A program made the translations under genes and the position numbers. Shown here piece after piece: positions 1 through 12,743 of a stretch of 64,000 nt of DNA. The notes beneath the pieces are model-generated. The model saw only the letters and a program-made list of their open reading frames with translations, ran no database searches and had not been told where the DNA came from. Positions within the stretch are counted from its first letter, which is position 1; every line of letters starts with the position of its first letter. The stretch spans positions 425,798 through 489,797 of the forward strand of contig SJOL01009412.1 in the NCBI GenBank assembly GCA_004794785.1. Reading direction: 5' to 3'. This DNA comes from Opisthorchis felineus. Lineage: Eukaryota > Platyhelminthes > Trematoda > Opisthorchiida > Opisthorchiidae.

Positions 1-181
1 ATCAACCGGGACGGCTAGGTGTACCACGGTCGATGACACCCACACGAGTGGCCTGGACGACCAGCCCACCTACCTACCCACCCGCATAACCACTTGGTCA
101 TCGACATGCCCGTCGGCTGGCCCCAAGCCGACGTGAGACAGCTGGCCTATGGGCTAGACATTCCTTTGTTCACGGTTCGGG

Positions 182-380
182 CCAATGGGCACAGAGACAG
201 ACCACCAGGGCAATGCAATGCCTAGACAAATGAACAAGCTCGTTGTGTTTCGCCGGTTTTGCCAATCACCATCGGGTAAGGCCGACTAATAGTACGGCTT
301 GGTGATTGGTGAATGGGGGGCCTGATCCGATCGATAGGCGGTAAGGTTGTATGAAATGTGGTTTTGTGGGGAAAATATAA
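182..380 (+). promoter_or_regulatory. Histone H2B promoter: CCAAT boxes and TATA box
   Basis: A TATA-like AATATAA lies at 374-380, about 46 bases before the H2B start codon. This places transcription start near 400-410 and leaves a very short 5' leader. CCAAT occurs at 182-186 and 262-266, and the reverse form ATTGG at 305-309. This array of CCAAT boxes plus TATA is typical of replication-dependent histone genes. The exact start site is inferred. Confidence 0.6.
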
Positions 381-425
381 GGCAGAAGCGGATTTTGCTG
401 GTTGTCTGCGTTGCTCTACTGCGCC

Positions 426-794
426 ATGGCTCCGAAGGTCGTTTCCGGTAAGGCTGCGAAGAAGGCTTCGAAGGTGAAGGTTCCGAAGGTTGACAAGAAG
501 AAGAAGCGGAGGAGGAAGGAGAGCTATGCGATCTACATCTACAAGGTGCTGCGTCAAGTCCACCCGGACACTGGTATCTCGTCGAAGGCTATGTCAATCA
601 TGAATTCGTTTGTGAACGACATTTTCGAGCGTATTGCTGCTGAGTCTAGCCGCCTTGCCCACTACAACAAGCGGTCTACGATCACTAGCAGAGAGATCCA
701 GACTGCCGTTCGTCTGCTTTTGCCCGGTGAGCTTGCGAAGCATGCGGTTTCTGAGGGGACGAAGGCAGTGACGAAGTACACCAGCACCAAGTAG
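426..794 (+). CDS. H2B: Histone H2B
   Basis: Core histone H2B, which pairs with H2A in the nucleosome. The intronless frame encodes 122 residues, the usual length. A lysine-rich tail (about residues 1-32, beginning [16 protein letters not shown]) is followed by the H2B histone fold, recognisable from [20 protein letters not shown], the [20 protein letters not shown] helix and the C-terminal helix ending AVTKYTSTK. The ATG at 426 is chosen because family N-termini begin MAPK; an in-frame upstream TTG at 402 would add unrelated residues and sits at the predicted transcription start. The CCAAT/TATA promoter and the 3' stem-loop show the S-phase-regulated, non-polyadenylated class. No divergent H2A partner is visible on its left, although only 400 bases are available there. 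Confidence 0.97.
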   Translation: MAPKVVSGKAAKKASKVKVPKVDKKKKRRRKESYAIYIYKVLRQVHPDTGISSKAMSIMNSFVNDIFERIAAESSRLAHYNKRSTITSREIQTAVRLLLPGELAKHAVSEGTKAVTKYTSTK

Positions 795-829
795 ATTGTG
801 GGTGCCGGTCGAGTAGAGAACGCTTCCAC

Positions 830-845
830 GGCCCTTTTCAGGGCC
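830..845 (+). terminator. Histone mRNA 3' stem-loop
   Basis: GGCCCTTTTCAGGGCC forms a perfect 6-bp stem (GGCCCT/AGGGCC) with a TTTC loop, 35 bases after the H2B stop codon and followed by ACCAAA. This is the SLBP-binding element that directs cleavage of replication-dependent histone pre-mRNA. I do not see a clear purine-rich downstream element. Confidence 0.93.
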
Positions 846-3800
846 ACCAAATTCTGATATGTCTCGTGCCATTTTGTATTTGTTACCCCGGGTGGGTGTC
901 GTACGAGGAAATTCGGCGCTGCGTGGGTAGGTCTTCGTAGTAGGTGGCGGTCTGTGCACGTTTTCTTGTAGACCTTTGCACTGCGAAGAGGATTTACCCG
1001 GGGGTTGTTGCCCTTCGGGCATCCTCGAATATGTTGACCAGTTCTCGTGTGATGAGATTTGTTCTCGTATCGTGGCTAGGTTTGTATTCAGCTTCTGTGC
1101 CTTGGAAGGTGTATTTAACTGCCTGGTGTTGAGTGGGCGAAATCCTAGAACGATGTTTGGGTTGTGGAAGTCCGTGACAGCGGGATGTATCTTTGATGGG
1201 CAAGCCGCCTTGGTCTCCAACCGTCAATCTGCAGGTCCTTTCTAGCATGAGGCCCTGTTAGCGGCGTTTGCGCGCCCAGAGTATTTATGTATGTGCAAAA
1301 AACTAGGTGGGTGAGGCCTAGTCTTCCCGCCAGAGATGGACTCGTTGGTTTAAGCAGTACAATTCGGCTTACTACGTGCGGTTGTCCGGATGGCGTGTTT
1401 GGCCGTTTCGAATGTCACCTTTGACCGGCTGGTACTGATTGGAAAGTTGACGATGGGAAAAATCTTGCTTGAATTTGCTGGGATTGTTCCCATCCTCAGT
1501 TGCGGTACACAATAGTGTGTATGCCCAGCTAGGTTGTTCAGCTCCCTCCAACTGTATTCGATTCTTTATGGTGTCTGCTAACGATGTTCTCTGTCCTGAA
1601 CAGTGCAGAGAGGTTAAATGCTGACAAGGTTTCTCGAATTCGCTGTTCAGTTTTTGCATGGTTCACAGTTTAGCACAGTTTTCGGGGTTTTCTTAATACC
1701 CGGTTGGTCGACCGGGTTATCATTGAAGGACATCGGTTAGGTATTCCGCTACAGTCTATTCCGTGGCGTTGGGTACCTGGTCAGAACGTGTCATTTTGGT
1801 CCTTTTTAGATCTGAGCTTAAAGCGGTCGGTTTCATGTCTAAGGAGTGACGTGACAGGCTATCCAGATAGCGTCCAGGTTGAGTCGCTAACAATACAAAG
1901 TCAAATCCAGACCTGATTCTTAGGGTCCGATCAGATACTAAGTGCTCAGGAAATGTAAGAACATTTCACGGTTGACCTGCAGCTACTGGTTAGTAATCGT
2001 CTAGATGGACGTTCCGGATGTTCCTTTAATGTGTGGACTTGCCATGAAGATGTGATAACACAGTTCCTCTAAGAGCTGTGTAGCAGCAAACCATCGACGA
2101 TAAAATGCCCCACGGCCTGGAAAAGAAGACGACGTGCACAACTGGGTCGAGTTTACTGCTACCTACTGCTTGTGTGAAAATTCTTTCGGCCATGTTATTT
2201 TAGATCTCCAAACAACAGCGTACTCGTTGTTTCTGAAGATTGTAAAATGTTCGTTATGTTGTGAGACAACTCATCAAACCAGTTTGCAAATAGTCAGCGT
2301 CACCTGAAGCTCAAAAGTACCAGTTAAAGTTAATTTCAATGCAACACCAACATAACTGGTACGACAGCAAATATCTCGTTTCACTAAGCGTGTGCTCCAA
2401 GAGGTTCTTGCATGTGGCGTTCGACAGTAGCAGTCCTATAAGAGAAATATTTGATAAACACAACTGTGACAAGCCGGTTGAATTTAGCATAGATTTTACT
2501 CAAGAAAGCTACGCTTAAACCAGGTACGGCAATCGCGGTAGAAAACTTTCATCAAAGGAAATGCTATCAAATGGCGATGGAGCAGAAGAATATGACTGAC
2601 TTCCTTACTTCGGAGATTGAATTACGATGCTCACCTTGAAGGAGATCCATTGTGTTGAAGGAAGTCGACCACCAGGGAATATCTGAATGTCCCCTCACAT
2701 AATACTGGGAAGCAAGAATAGGTCTGCTTCGAGGCCCAACGTGAAGAAATGTTGTCGAGTGTGAACAGACAGCAGGGTTCAGTAGGAACGACATCAAGAT
2801 CGTGCAACGTGGGACTGCTGACCGCTGCGACGACCTTAGTCGTCCACTATGAGAGGCGGGCTTCGGTTGATATCTGGAGTCCCGGGATTCTGGAGCACTT
2901 GTGTGGTCTGGATTAGAGTCACAGTTACTAAGATGCCGGGTGAATTCAATAAAATTCGCACAGCTTGATGCATGATATTAATACTTCTTTGAATCGGATA
3001 ATCGGGCCTTTAATTTCATCTAATTTGTCCGAATATTGCATTAGGTTGATGTGAGTAATTTGTCACGCAAACAGGATTTTTGTGTGGTCTTCGATTAGGG
3101 TAGAACAAGAATGTATAAGAAATGTATGGAATTCACGCAAATGACAAACGCAGACGCTTGTATGTCTAGAGTTATTGACTGTAACTATTCTGGAATCCGA
3201 TAGCCGCAGTAAGTGTTTTGGACATTCCAAGCCTAAATATCTGAGACTGTGGGCCCGAAATGTCGGCTCACATGGTCTGGTTAACTTGGAGGAGCATATA
3301 AAGCTTCGGGTTCGATCAAGCCCCTACTCCGTATTTGCGTGGGCTTGTGCGTCCCATACTGGGTCAAGATCTTTCTAGTTTATCGGCAATTTTAGGAGCG
3401 TTCTTGGTCTACTATGACCTCACTCAGTCTTGTAATCCGTTTAGGTAGCAGGTTGGCAAAGTTGTTAGTTGAATCAATTCAGCCGCAAAACAATCAACAT
3501 GACTACTACCACACACTTCGCCTGTGATTCGGGTACGAATATAACATCCTTATTACTGGTGCGAATCGTATGGCTATTGTCCAGTCTGGGTTGTGGCCAC
3601 GTCTAAGATGAGTGCTTTTAATCTTGCTCAACTTCTCTCGGTTATGTTAACTGCCTTTTCCGTCTCCCATGTCCACTTTGGTTTGTATGGGCTTATATAA
3701 AACCATTCATACAAATATATATTTCAGCTTAGTTGGAACAGTTTGACTGCATTTAGCTGTTGTCCAGAGCAATGTGTCTACGTGACAACGAAAAGTAAAC

Positions 3801-4401
3801 ATGCATACACAGGTTGTTTCGTCTGTTTTATCTGGTTTGGTCAATGCATCGAGCCATTTCTCATAGTATAGATAAACATAGTACCCAAGATCTTCGTCAG
3901 TAACTTTGTTTGAAAGCAGTAAATCAGAAAGAAAGAAATCAAAACGTGAAGCTAGTTTCTATTCACGAACAACAATACTACAACAACAAGGTGACTGCTC
4001 GCCTGTCGTGTTTTCGTGGTTGCGTAGTCGTTCGCAAGCACATCTGAATCACCAATAAGCACCAGGAATTTGACATTATTTTCAGTCCTTTTCTTCATAC
4101 AGCTTTAAGTCCGGCTGTCACTCAAGTGAAATCATTTGCTGCCAACAACGTGCTGATCAGTTAACTATTGGCAAACTAAGAATAAACTATCTAATTCCCA
4201 TAAATGCTGGCTTGTTATTCTAATAATTGTGCACTGTGGCTCATTCAACATCGTCGAAGCTTCCAAGAGTCCGGGCCACCTCAATCGTTGATCTCCTATA
4301 ATATTTGAATGAAACTGCACGGTATCGTGTTTGGTTATGCGAGATGTCCGATGTTGATCAAGTTGTCCTGAGTAATAGTTTCCTCACAGTTGAATAGAAG
4401 C
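846..4401. other. Intergenic, no supported feature
   Basis: No recognisable protein, RNA gene or repeat. The open frames here are short, and the 208-codon minus-strand frame overlapping H2B is an antisense shadow. A GGTTCGATC box-B-like word near 3308 has no convincing box A. Confidence 0.5.
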
Positions 4402-4587
4402 AATCACTCTGCTGTAACGCACTTTCAGTCCCTAGCAGCAACGCCACCTGAAGGAAGCATGAGGAGTGAGATATTGCCAGGTCACCCTTAGCATAGACAA
4501 AAACGGTCGAGATGCTGGGGTTGGATTCTAACCAGCGGCTTTCCGCCAAGTAATTTCATGCCTTAACCAATGAGTTATCCCGAGCTC
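4402..4587 (-). repeat. tRNA-derived SINE, family A (diverged)
   Basis: Read on the minus strand, it starts with a tRNA-like head (a diverged box A region ending near 4587 and a box B region near 4530). It continues into the body shared with the copies at 45131, 54519, 57540 and 61175, whose plus-strand signature reads tgccacc-gaaggaagca...gccaggt...agacaa. Several substitutions mark it as an old copy. Confidence 0.7.
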
Positions 4588-7099
4588 ACTGGATGGTTCA
4601 GCTACCATTACAAAGTTAACATGATGAAGTAACCACGATGAGACCAGGTGCAGCCACGCTACCATTAATTCTCCGGATGCACAAGTATTTTCCAACCGCA
4701 AGCTATTGTTTCATAAGCAGGACTTTCACGTACTCAGTTATTTTTTATCATAAGGTGTCTCATTTACCCTGATGAAAATGACCAAGTAATTTGAGAATGA
4801 CAGCAATACTGCAATGCCATTTGAGAACATTAACCTGTGCACCCATGGTGTACTTCAGTCGAACTGTGCTGCCAGGTTCATACTTGTATACGAGTATACT
4901 TTTTGCTAGTTTAACAAAAGATTTTAATGACACCATGGCTGTTGTGACTGTGAAAGCATCGAAGTACTGTTAGCACGAGAAGCTGATGCGACGAGCTGAC
5001 GCATAATATTGCCACTAAGTAATCGGTTACTTTTACCGATTGACCGGATTGACCTCCAGGTGTGAAACAAAACGTATCGTTATGATGGGGGTTCGTGGAT
5101 TCACTCTGGAGTGTACTTTTTGTTATCATTCCGAAGTTTTACACTTTGAGTTTGATCCTGACCCTAGTTAAACTACATTTTATCCTATATTCATAGTTTC
5201 CTCACTATCACCCACTTACCGTCGAGTTTGTAGCCAAATCATCCACTTGTTCCACATATTTTACGTTGGCTCGATTTTGCCATTGAATGTCTCACCAGTG
5301 TTTTTTGTTTTACTGTTATAGTCATATATGTTCAACCGGTTTATTTATCGTTGCAACAGGCGTAGTACTTGGTAATGGAACATAGTGAAAAACACCAGTA
5401 CTAGTCTTCGACGTTTTACTGAGCAAGTGATTTGTCGACAGATTGCAGAAATTTATCATATCCACCATAATTAGCTTAGGAATAACATTCAAGTCTCAAA
5501 AATTCTTTTCACCAAGGTATACCTGACGGGTAACAAGATGATGCCTATTTATTTGAACTACCCGGTTTGAGCTTAGTATGATGAATCTTAGACTTCCGCA
5601 TTTTTTCACGGAAAATTAGGTCATAGGACGATTTGATTGGTTTTCACGTACAAGGCATTGGCTAATTGTAAGATCTGCGCTTTAGGCGGGCTACTGCTGG
5701 AACAGGCCACACATTTCATCGCGAAATTTCCAGGTATGCAAGGCTGAGAGCATCCTAGAGACGTGCACATGGCACCGCCATTTTGAAGGCTATTCCATCT
5801 GGCGTCAAATTTTCATCGTTTTTCTACGGGCCAGTTTTCTTACTTCAGAGTGTTAAGGTAGCAGTATACTACAGTTTGATCTCCTACAATGAATTCGGTC
5901 AATTTTGCTGTCAAGAATTACTGATATGATAGACGGAAACTGCCTATGGGCTTACTTACCACTAATTAATTGTCAGCTTGGGGTGCATTTTACTCCTTCT
6001 CAGTAACCGATAACTCATCACAACACTTGGGATTCATAAGTGCACCAAGCTGGAGTTTGTGCGCTCTTCCTAACTTTGAGTTACATTTCTGGACTGACCC
6101 ACGTGTATCTTTCAGTTAATCTAAGGTTTTTCTAATGCATTTGTTTGTGTGCTGTTCATATTCGTCTCGCTGCCGCAGTATCACAGTGTTTGTATAAAAT
6201 CTTATCATTACGTATAACTCACCGTGCCTTTCTCGTATTAGCTCATCGTCTGGCACCAATAAACGAGTGCGCCCGCTCCGGCCTCATCTTTGATTTTCTA
6301 GCTTGTTGGAATGGCGAATAACAAGATGGCGTTCGAAGGCTCCAAATTCATTTTGGCCTAAAAGTATAGGGACCCCGAGTTGACATTGATTTCCAAAAAA
6401 ATTGGTGGATACCTGGAGTCACATTTTACACAGAATCGCGCCATTGATTGATACCCATAATGAAACCCGAACTAGCTTAAAACCTAATACTTTGTTGAAA
6501 CTTGTTGATATAACTTGTTTCGGCCCGCATTGGAATTGCCAGTTCGTTGTTTTGCTGCCTGATGGAGCAAGCAATACTGGGAAACGGCCCATGGCTCATT
6601 GGTACTGGCATGGGTCACCGAGTTCTGTCAATTAGGTCCTTTGGCCCTGAGTAGCATTCACGGATAGAAAGACTGCTGGGAATACGTTTGATTTTCATGA
6701 GCTATTCCGAGTTTTTGTTAATTGATTTTGACGTTATATTGTTGGTAAATTTCAAGTGTTTTTTTCACTACCTTTGTCAAGCATGACGTTTGCAACATGA
6801 GACGATATAAGAATACATAAAACTACGTTGGAAAATTCAGCACCCAGACGTTAAAACTTCGAAAGTGGTCCGTCTGCACCATTTCCAGAATTGTCTCTTG
6901 TCATGGCATCATGGCAGGCAAGGCTACCGAAAATCCAAATTCAATGAGGGTCTTTTGCCTCATAGTCTCCATCGTTTGTCGTGAAGTTTGTTATTCTACA
7001 GTTTTCTGTTTATTGTTACATTTGAACTTCAGCAGATGGGTCAATTATTGCCTGAAGTCTAGTACCAATACCAGCCCTTATCAGTAAATTTAAGTGTCC
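4588..7099. other. Intergenic, no supported feature
   Basis: AT-rich sequence with no recognised gene or repeat. Confidence 0.4.
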
Positions 7100-7755
7100 A
7101 TTGGTGCTTCTTCATCTGACTCGAGCAACGCTGGAGAATCATGAGAGGTTTGGATTGAATGTTGTCTACTATCGCCTGTTCATTGAAAATGCGGCTCAGT
7201 ATCATCATTGTGTGGCTGCCATAGCGGTGGCGAAAGGAGATGGCGACAGAATACAATAGTTTAGGAAAATCAGCAGGCCAAACGCAAAGCTTTTCGTAAC
7301 ACTCAATGTGCAGTTGGAAGCCGTCAGCACAGCTTACGATGTAGCTAGTCCTGAACCTGGTCCGAAGGAGCCACTTGGTTCCGGGGCCCACCAGTTTAAT
7401 TACGATTTAGATAGTGGGATGACTAAGCAGGTTGCTCAGAGAATAATGGATTTAACAGAACAACACTACCAGGAATCAGAATAGTCAGAGGCTTTTGGAA
7501 GAGCAGCACCAGTAACTGCTGAGCAGAAAGAAGAAAGTGTTGCAGAATAGTGAACAATTAATTTCCAAGTGTCTACAGCAAGCGACCAAGCATGTGGATC
7601 ACATTCTGCATCAAGTCAAAGCCTCTTAACAAGAATTGGAAGCTCTAAACTCGGAAATAAACCGGAGAGAAAGAGTGGTAACCAATGACCAGAACTCTTA
7701 ATTCTGGGATCACAAAGATCCGCCTCAACGACCGTTCCGGATATCAACTGGACAG
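7100..7755 (+). pseudogene. Decayed coding block, family not recognised
   Basis: From about 7110 one frame reads as helix-rich protein (LENHERFGLNVVYYRLF, then KLFVTLNVQLEAVSTAYDVA, then MTKQVAQRIMDLTEQHYQ) to about 7540. It is interrupted only by TAG at 7256 and 7481. The sense then shifts by one base and continues (EQLISKCLQQATKHVDHILH, then EALNSEINRRERVV) through two TAA codons to CAG|GTAATG, a good splice donor at 7755/7756. Isolated stops plus one frameshift suggest an inactivated exon rather than noise. The donor suggests an unprocessed pseudogene. No family was recognised, and chance open frames of this size occur in the window, so certainty is low. Confidence 0.3.
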
Positions 7756-8286
7756 GTAATGATCACACAGTAATACTTCAGTACAGTTATATTTATGTAC
7801 CAATCCAATTGGATTAACGGTGTCCACGAACGAATCTCGAAGACTTGGTGACCCGTAGACATTTGCACTCGCCCCGCATGAACTAGACGCTCGGATGACC
7901 GGATTACTCCTATGAGATTTTCAAAACGAAACTACCCGCACACTTTGAGTTGTCGCACCCAAACTGTTAAGGAGCACATCACCCTGTTAAAGACACGGTA
8001 ATCTTACTGTCCGTAAGTCATTTTATGGAGAGAGATGTGGCGGCCTCTTAGACCGATGCGTGGCAAACTAGTGCATTTGTATGCCTCCCCGTCCACCCGA
8101 GGTGACGTCAAGCCTTGGTGCTTGACCTCACACGTTAAGTACTATTGATTCAAGTTTTGTTTCTTTTGAATCGTGCTTGTTAGTCACTTCGTAGCTGGAT
8201 AAAACAGTCTCCCAGCTGGTTGTGTTGTTTTCCTCTCCAAACCAGCGGATAACCCAGCAGCCCATTTGTAGTTACAAGACTTCATT

Positions 8287-8530
8287 TTGCTAATGTGAAA
8301 CAGAGCAGATTCTTCGTCAGTATTTAGATGTAATAATTGAAAAACTCGTCCAAACTCAGATTCACTATGAGACACTTGGAGGTCGTGATCCGGAAACGCT
8401 ACATCTCCCAGGAAATAATCTCGGGAGATTTATACCATGAATATATGATACCCTCGTCGAGATCACAACTAAATTCCTGAGGATTTGATGTCAGTGACTC
8501 CTTCAGAGTTCGTTGAACCGGGGAATTCCA
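8287..8530 (+). pseudogene. Second decayed coding block, possibly the next exon of the 7.1 kb pseudogene
   Basis: After an acceptor-like ...gctaatgtgaaacag, one frame reads QILRQYLDVIIEKLVQTQIH, then YETLGGRDPETLHLPGNN, then a TGA near 8440, then IYDTLVEITTKFLR. A following segment in another frame reads DLMSVTPSEFVEPGNSK. The alternation of protein-like stretches with single stops resembles the block at 7.1 kb, and the interval between them starts with a donor and ends with an acceptor. Linkage and coding status are inferred. Confidence 0.22.
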
Positions 8531-10961
8531 AAAGGAGTTGTCAATTAAGGTCGGGTTTCTGTGGCTTCATATGTTTGCGCAATCCCTTGTTGTCGCTCTG
8601 GGATTTGCTATTGATTCTGCTATTTTTGCTGCTGCTGTGTTTCTTGGTGTGGTCTTATTAATTCTAAAGACATTCTTGCTGTCATATTTGATACCGACGT
8701 TGTATCCTGACTTGAATGTGGATGCACGTGATTCGCAATTCGCATACTAAATTTGGGGCATCCAGGTCCCACATTTGCATAAGACTGGAAATCTAAATTT
8801 GGTTTACTAATCTATCTACAGGGTTGAGAAATTGGTGATCGGTGTTTTGGTAACCCTATTATTACTCATTCACATTCCTAAAATCATGGAAAAATGCACC
8901 TAAAATGCACCTAGCGACGTCTTACTGACGAGAGTCCTGCGCAGATTCTGAGCAGTTGTTACCTGCGCTAACATATCACGAATTATTATGCGCTACTTGC
9001 GGCACTAAAGTAGCTAAACAATGAATTGAAGGTTGGTCGTACTGATCCTTAACCAGCAAGTGCAATTTTCTGAAAACCGCTGTTTAGACGAAGTTTTGCC
9101 TTAAAATATAGCATTTCTTCATATATATACGCAACACAAAAAGCACCTTAATCTGCCTTACTTTTGCTGGAATCCGTTTTAATCAACGTCCATTATAATT
9201 TTTGGCTCGTATCCAATTTTGACGTTGCACTGGCATTACTCACTGGTGTGGGGTCGACATGAGACATGTTTGCTGAGAAACGGATGGCTACCCGGTTTTC
9301 ACCCCTCACAGCATTTGAGAAAGCGCTAAACGAATAAATGCAGAATAATTAAGTGGTATTTGTGCGTGCAGGGGGCAAAATAGCACCAACGCAGTTTCTT
9401 GTTAGGAGTGACTCCAGTATGAATGCAGCAGACGGCCCCCGCAGTCGAGGACTCAGATTAAAGTAATAAGTCGAACACAGTTCCCAGTGAAAAACATTAT
9501 GCGAAGCACCGGTTGCCTAAGAAGATTATCTAAGAAGGTACAGAGACCATCTATCAGTCACCTCTTACCACCTTGTTCACATTCATGTGGCTAACTACTT
9601 GTACAGCTGACTACCTGCAAACCGACAACCAAGGAGGACTTAAGCACGTGCAGTGCTTTGCTGGAACATGTAATGCTGTCGTTCGAAGTGCAGCAGTTTA
9701 TAACTGGTCTTTGCCATCCAGGACATGTACATCAACCATCGGAATTTTCTACCGGCTCCGTTGAGTAAGCGACGGATAATTTGGTTTCATTGCGGGGATG
9801 ACACGTCTTCGGTTCTGGCGAAGCTAAGCCAGTGTGGACGGGCACTAGTCTTACAGGCGAGGGATGAACACTACAGCCACGTACGTCTCGCCAGAGCGCA
9901 GCAGACTGTGTTGCTCGGACGTTTTCGGGACGTCGTAAATGTCGATGGAACACATGCGACAAACTGACTTGGGCGAGTGCCTTTAAAGCAACCAATAAAT
10001 GGCATCTAGATACAGGCTCTACACCTTCCTGATCACAGATGGCATGATGTTCGGCCGTTCGGTCATGCATGCCTTTGTGGAACGCGAGCAGTTCGCTCCC
10101 GTGTGTGAGCTTTTTAGCTAGTTCAGAAAGATGAAGGGTGAACGCTATCTAGTAACGACATCTGTATTGGATAAAATGGCGGCGAAATGCGGGTGACCGG
10201 ATTTGTGTTCGGCTGTGGTGTCATTCTATTTTCTATTTTCTATTGACAGAGCTATCAGAAGGAGTGTATACTTTAGTTATTGGGACTTTCCACAAAACAC
10301 CGACACATATTTCTCTGTGTGGCTCCTCTGGACGATGCTGCATATTCGGTTTACTTTTATTCACCTTACGGATTGCGCCATGAGCTGGAAGCATTGCTCT
10401 ACATCGACCTATAATTGTTTTCTTAACTAAAGGCCCAGACTCTATATGTCAACCGCCAGTGAGCTGTTCCGTACAATCTGGAATGCTTCATGTTGTCAAT
10501 GTGACCAACGATCGGCTGGGGAAAGCATGAAAAAGTGGGTGCACCACCGCAGCAGTCTCAGGTGTTCCGTCACGCTGGGTGGATCGTGCGGGAATATGAG
10601 ATACCTACGTCCTATCGTTGTGACCGAAGGGAAATCCCGGCGGGTGACGAATACGTTCTAGCCGCGATCCGCCGAACCACCGTGCATGCATCGTCTCTTG
10701 TTTTGAGGCACCGATGACCACGACTCCTAGACCACAGTATCGGCGTGTCGGAAACAACAAGGTGAAATAAATCCAAATCAACTGTCTTATAGTTCCTGGT
10801 GCATATCTCCAAGTGCACCCAGTCGTTTGACACATGTGCCAGTAAATGCACGTGCCACTTCTACCAGCCGATGCGGCTCCTTTTTTATTCACTTGTTGTT
10901 CTTATTCAGGGGGTGTCCCGCTCCAGGCAGTAAGAAACCTTATTCATAGATCTTATCTCAG
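8531..10961. other. Intergenic, no supported feature
   Basis: A hydrophobic 70-codon frame at 8538-8750 lies in T-rich sequence and has no ATG at its head; I do not call it. Nothing else is recognised. Confidence 0.35.
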
Positions 10962-12441
10962 GTCGTCTCCATACTCTCACAAGGTGGTTGTCGGAGCTTA
11001 CCTTGCCGGAGCAGGAGGTACATCCCGGAATTGTTTCCAAGCCACTACCGTCATCTTTCGAGGGCCTGAAAAAACCATTTAACCGGGTAGCGGACAAACT
11101 GCAGCTATTGGAGACCCAAAGTCTACAGACGCCACCGAACATGGGATTATCCAGGGACAAATACGGTCGTGCCGATATTCAGCGTCTGTGGTGGATGAAC
11201 TACTGTCGCTATTTGAGGATGGTGGGTCCCAACCTAGATGGCGCTTTCAGGATATGGAATTTAGATCATGTGGGTTTTGTAACCTACCGAATTGTCGAAC
11301 TGACTGCTGGTGTCCAAGGGATTGCTTATCCTATCAGTGCTGTGATAATGAATCGTCCACACTGTGCGATGAAGACCGGAAAGCTTATCTCCAAGTTGAC
11401 TTGTTATTGTTGTCTTCTGGCCACCGACCCCTCCAAGAAGCTCGCAGGTGTGACTGTGAATGGTCCGCAAGGGAGCCCATCTAAGATGCTTATTTGGAGT
11501 AATTAGCAGAAGACCAGTACTCTATTTCCCGGAAATCCGTATGCGTCCACATTTTGGGTCCCAAAGAGGAGCAAATTGATAGACGCCAGTCTGTAGTATC
11601 ATATTTTTTAAACGCTTTAGACCGCCGTGATGACTTTATCTGAAGCATGCAGATGAGAACCCTCTTCGGCGCTTCTTAGAGCCACACGACTTCGGCTGCA
11701 ACCTTGACGCACTAGTCGAGCTTGAGTGCCACCACGACCCTAAAGACCACGCTGGTTTGGATGTTGTTTCATTAGGTTCAAATGTACTAGGAAGGTTAAA
11801 GAATGGTGGCCAGACCAGCTGCAGCAACTACCCCTATTTTGGCTGCACCCTTGTGTTGGCAAAGTGGGCAACCATCTTTAAGCTAGGTAGGCCATAAGTT
11901 CATTCATCCATGGCTTCACATTTGGTACCGGAGTAGTGGAAGTCTATTTGCACTCTAATTTGTTCGTGCTGTGACGCCGCTGAAAGGAACAGTTGGGCAA
12001 GTTTCAGTGCACAGCAATATATCTTATTTTTGGTGCCGTTCAACTCGTAAGTTCTTGCGCTTACTGGCCGTTTAACAACAAAGGAGAAAATCCCAATATT
12101 CAACCAACGGGTTTTTCCGTTTCACTAGCAGAATCATAGCTACTGAGGCTTCTTGCATTTCAAGGAAGTCTCGTATTTGTTGAGGCCTAGTGTTCAGGAG
12201 ATATCGGCGATAAAATGTGACGCAATAGGTATCGTCACTTAAGAACGGCCGTATCAAAATGCGTCGCCAAAACTGAAAATTCACAAAATAGCAGTGGAAT
12301 CGGTTTTTTGTCAGCCCCTCCGAAGTCCTGGTGATATTCTGATACACTAACAACTCCCTCTTATCTACCTCAGGGCACCCAGAGCTCGGTGGTCACTACT
12401 TCCCATGGAAGCAGCGAACTTTCCTGCCAGGACATATCTAA
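10962..12441 (+). CDS. Candidate multi-exon gene with short introns, function unknown
   Basis: Hand-built model. Exon 1 is 10962-11447, after a ttatctcag acceptor, and is part of a 191-codon open frame (10934-11506). It includes TRWLSELTLPEQEVHPGI and SSFEGLKKPFNRVADKLQLL. Donor CAG|GTGTGA gives a 59-base intron, and exon 2 from 11507 reads EDQYSISRKSVCVHILGPKE and QSVVSYFLNALDRRDDFI. The link to exon 3 (11653-11886, ENPLRRFLEPHDFGCNLDAL) needs either a 26-base intron or a one-base frameshift. Later exons 11993-12046, 12148-12228, 12292-12330 and 12374-12441 (HPELGGHYFPWKQRTFLPGH, stop TAA) all join in phase 1. The acceptor before 12374 is strong (ctcttatctacctcag). The 5' end is not found. 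A 191-codon frame alone is not significant in 64 kb, so the case rests on phase agreement. No family was recognised. Confidence 0.28.
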
Positions 12442-12743
12442 CTATCCCTAACTAACTATCCAAATGCCTAACAAAATTCAACCTGTAATATCGTTACAGA
12501 TGCGTGATTGATTTATTCTTGTTGAGATGGATAGGTACCTGTTATTCGTGCACACGAGTTCGTTTAGCCGTCCGTTATGATAAACTTAGGCTGCTTCTCG
12601 CAAGCTGACGGGCATGGTGATCCCGAGAGGCATGCTAGTCGTGCACGTAAGATAGGTTTATTTGGATGTATGGCATGAGCGGCGATAGCCTGGCTGAGAA
12701 ATTTAAATAACGACTTTAGGCTTTTCCTTGATTTACTGTGCAG

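Noticed and set aside
594..1220. 208-codon minus-strand frame
   Set aside because: It overlaps H2B antisense; the histone's codon bias keeps it open, and its translation resembles nothing.
7256..7710. Stop-codon reassignment (TAA/TAG as Gln)
   Set aside because: H2B ends with TAG, and the candidate genes, gag and pol end at normal stops; decay explains the pattern more simply.
8538..8750. Hydrophobic 70-codon frame as a membrane protein
   Set aside because: It begins with TTG, not ATG, in T-rich DNA, where hydrophobic codons arise by chance.
11188..11484. Cys-rich alternative frame (CGFCNLPNCRTDC...)
   Set aside because: It overlaps the longer frame at 10962-11447, which alone gives phase-matched splicing; kept only as an alternative.
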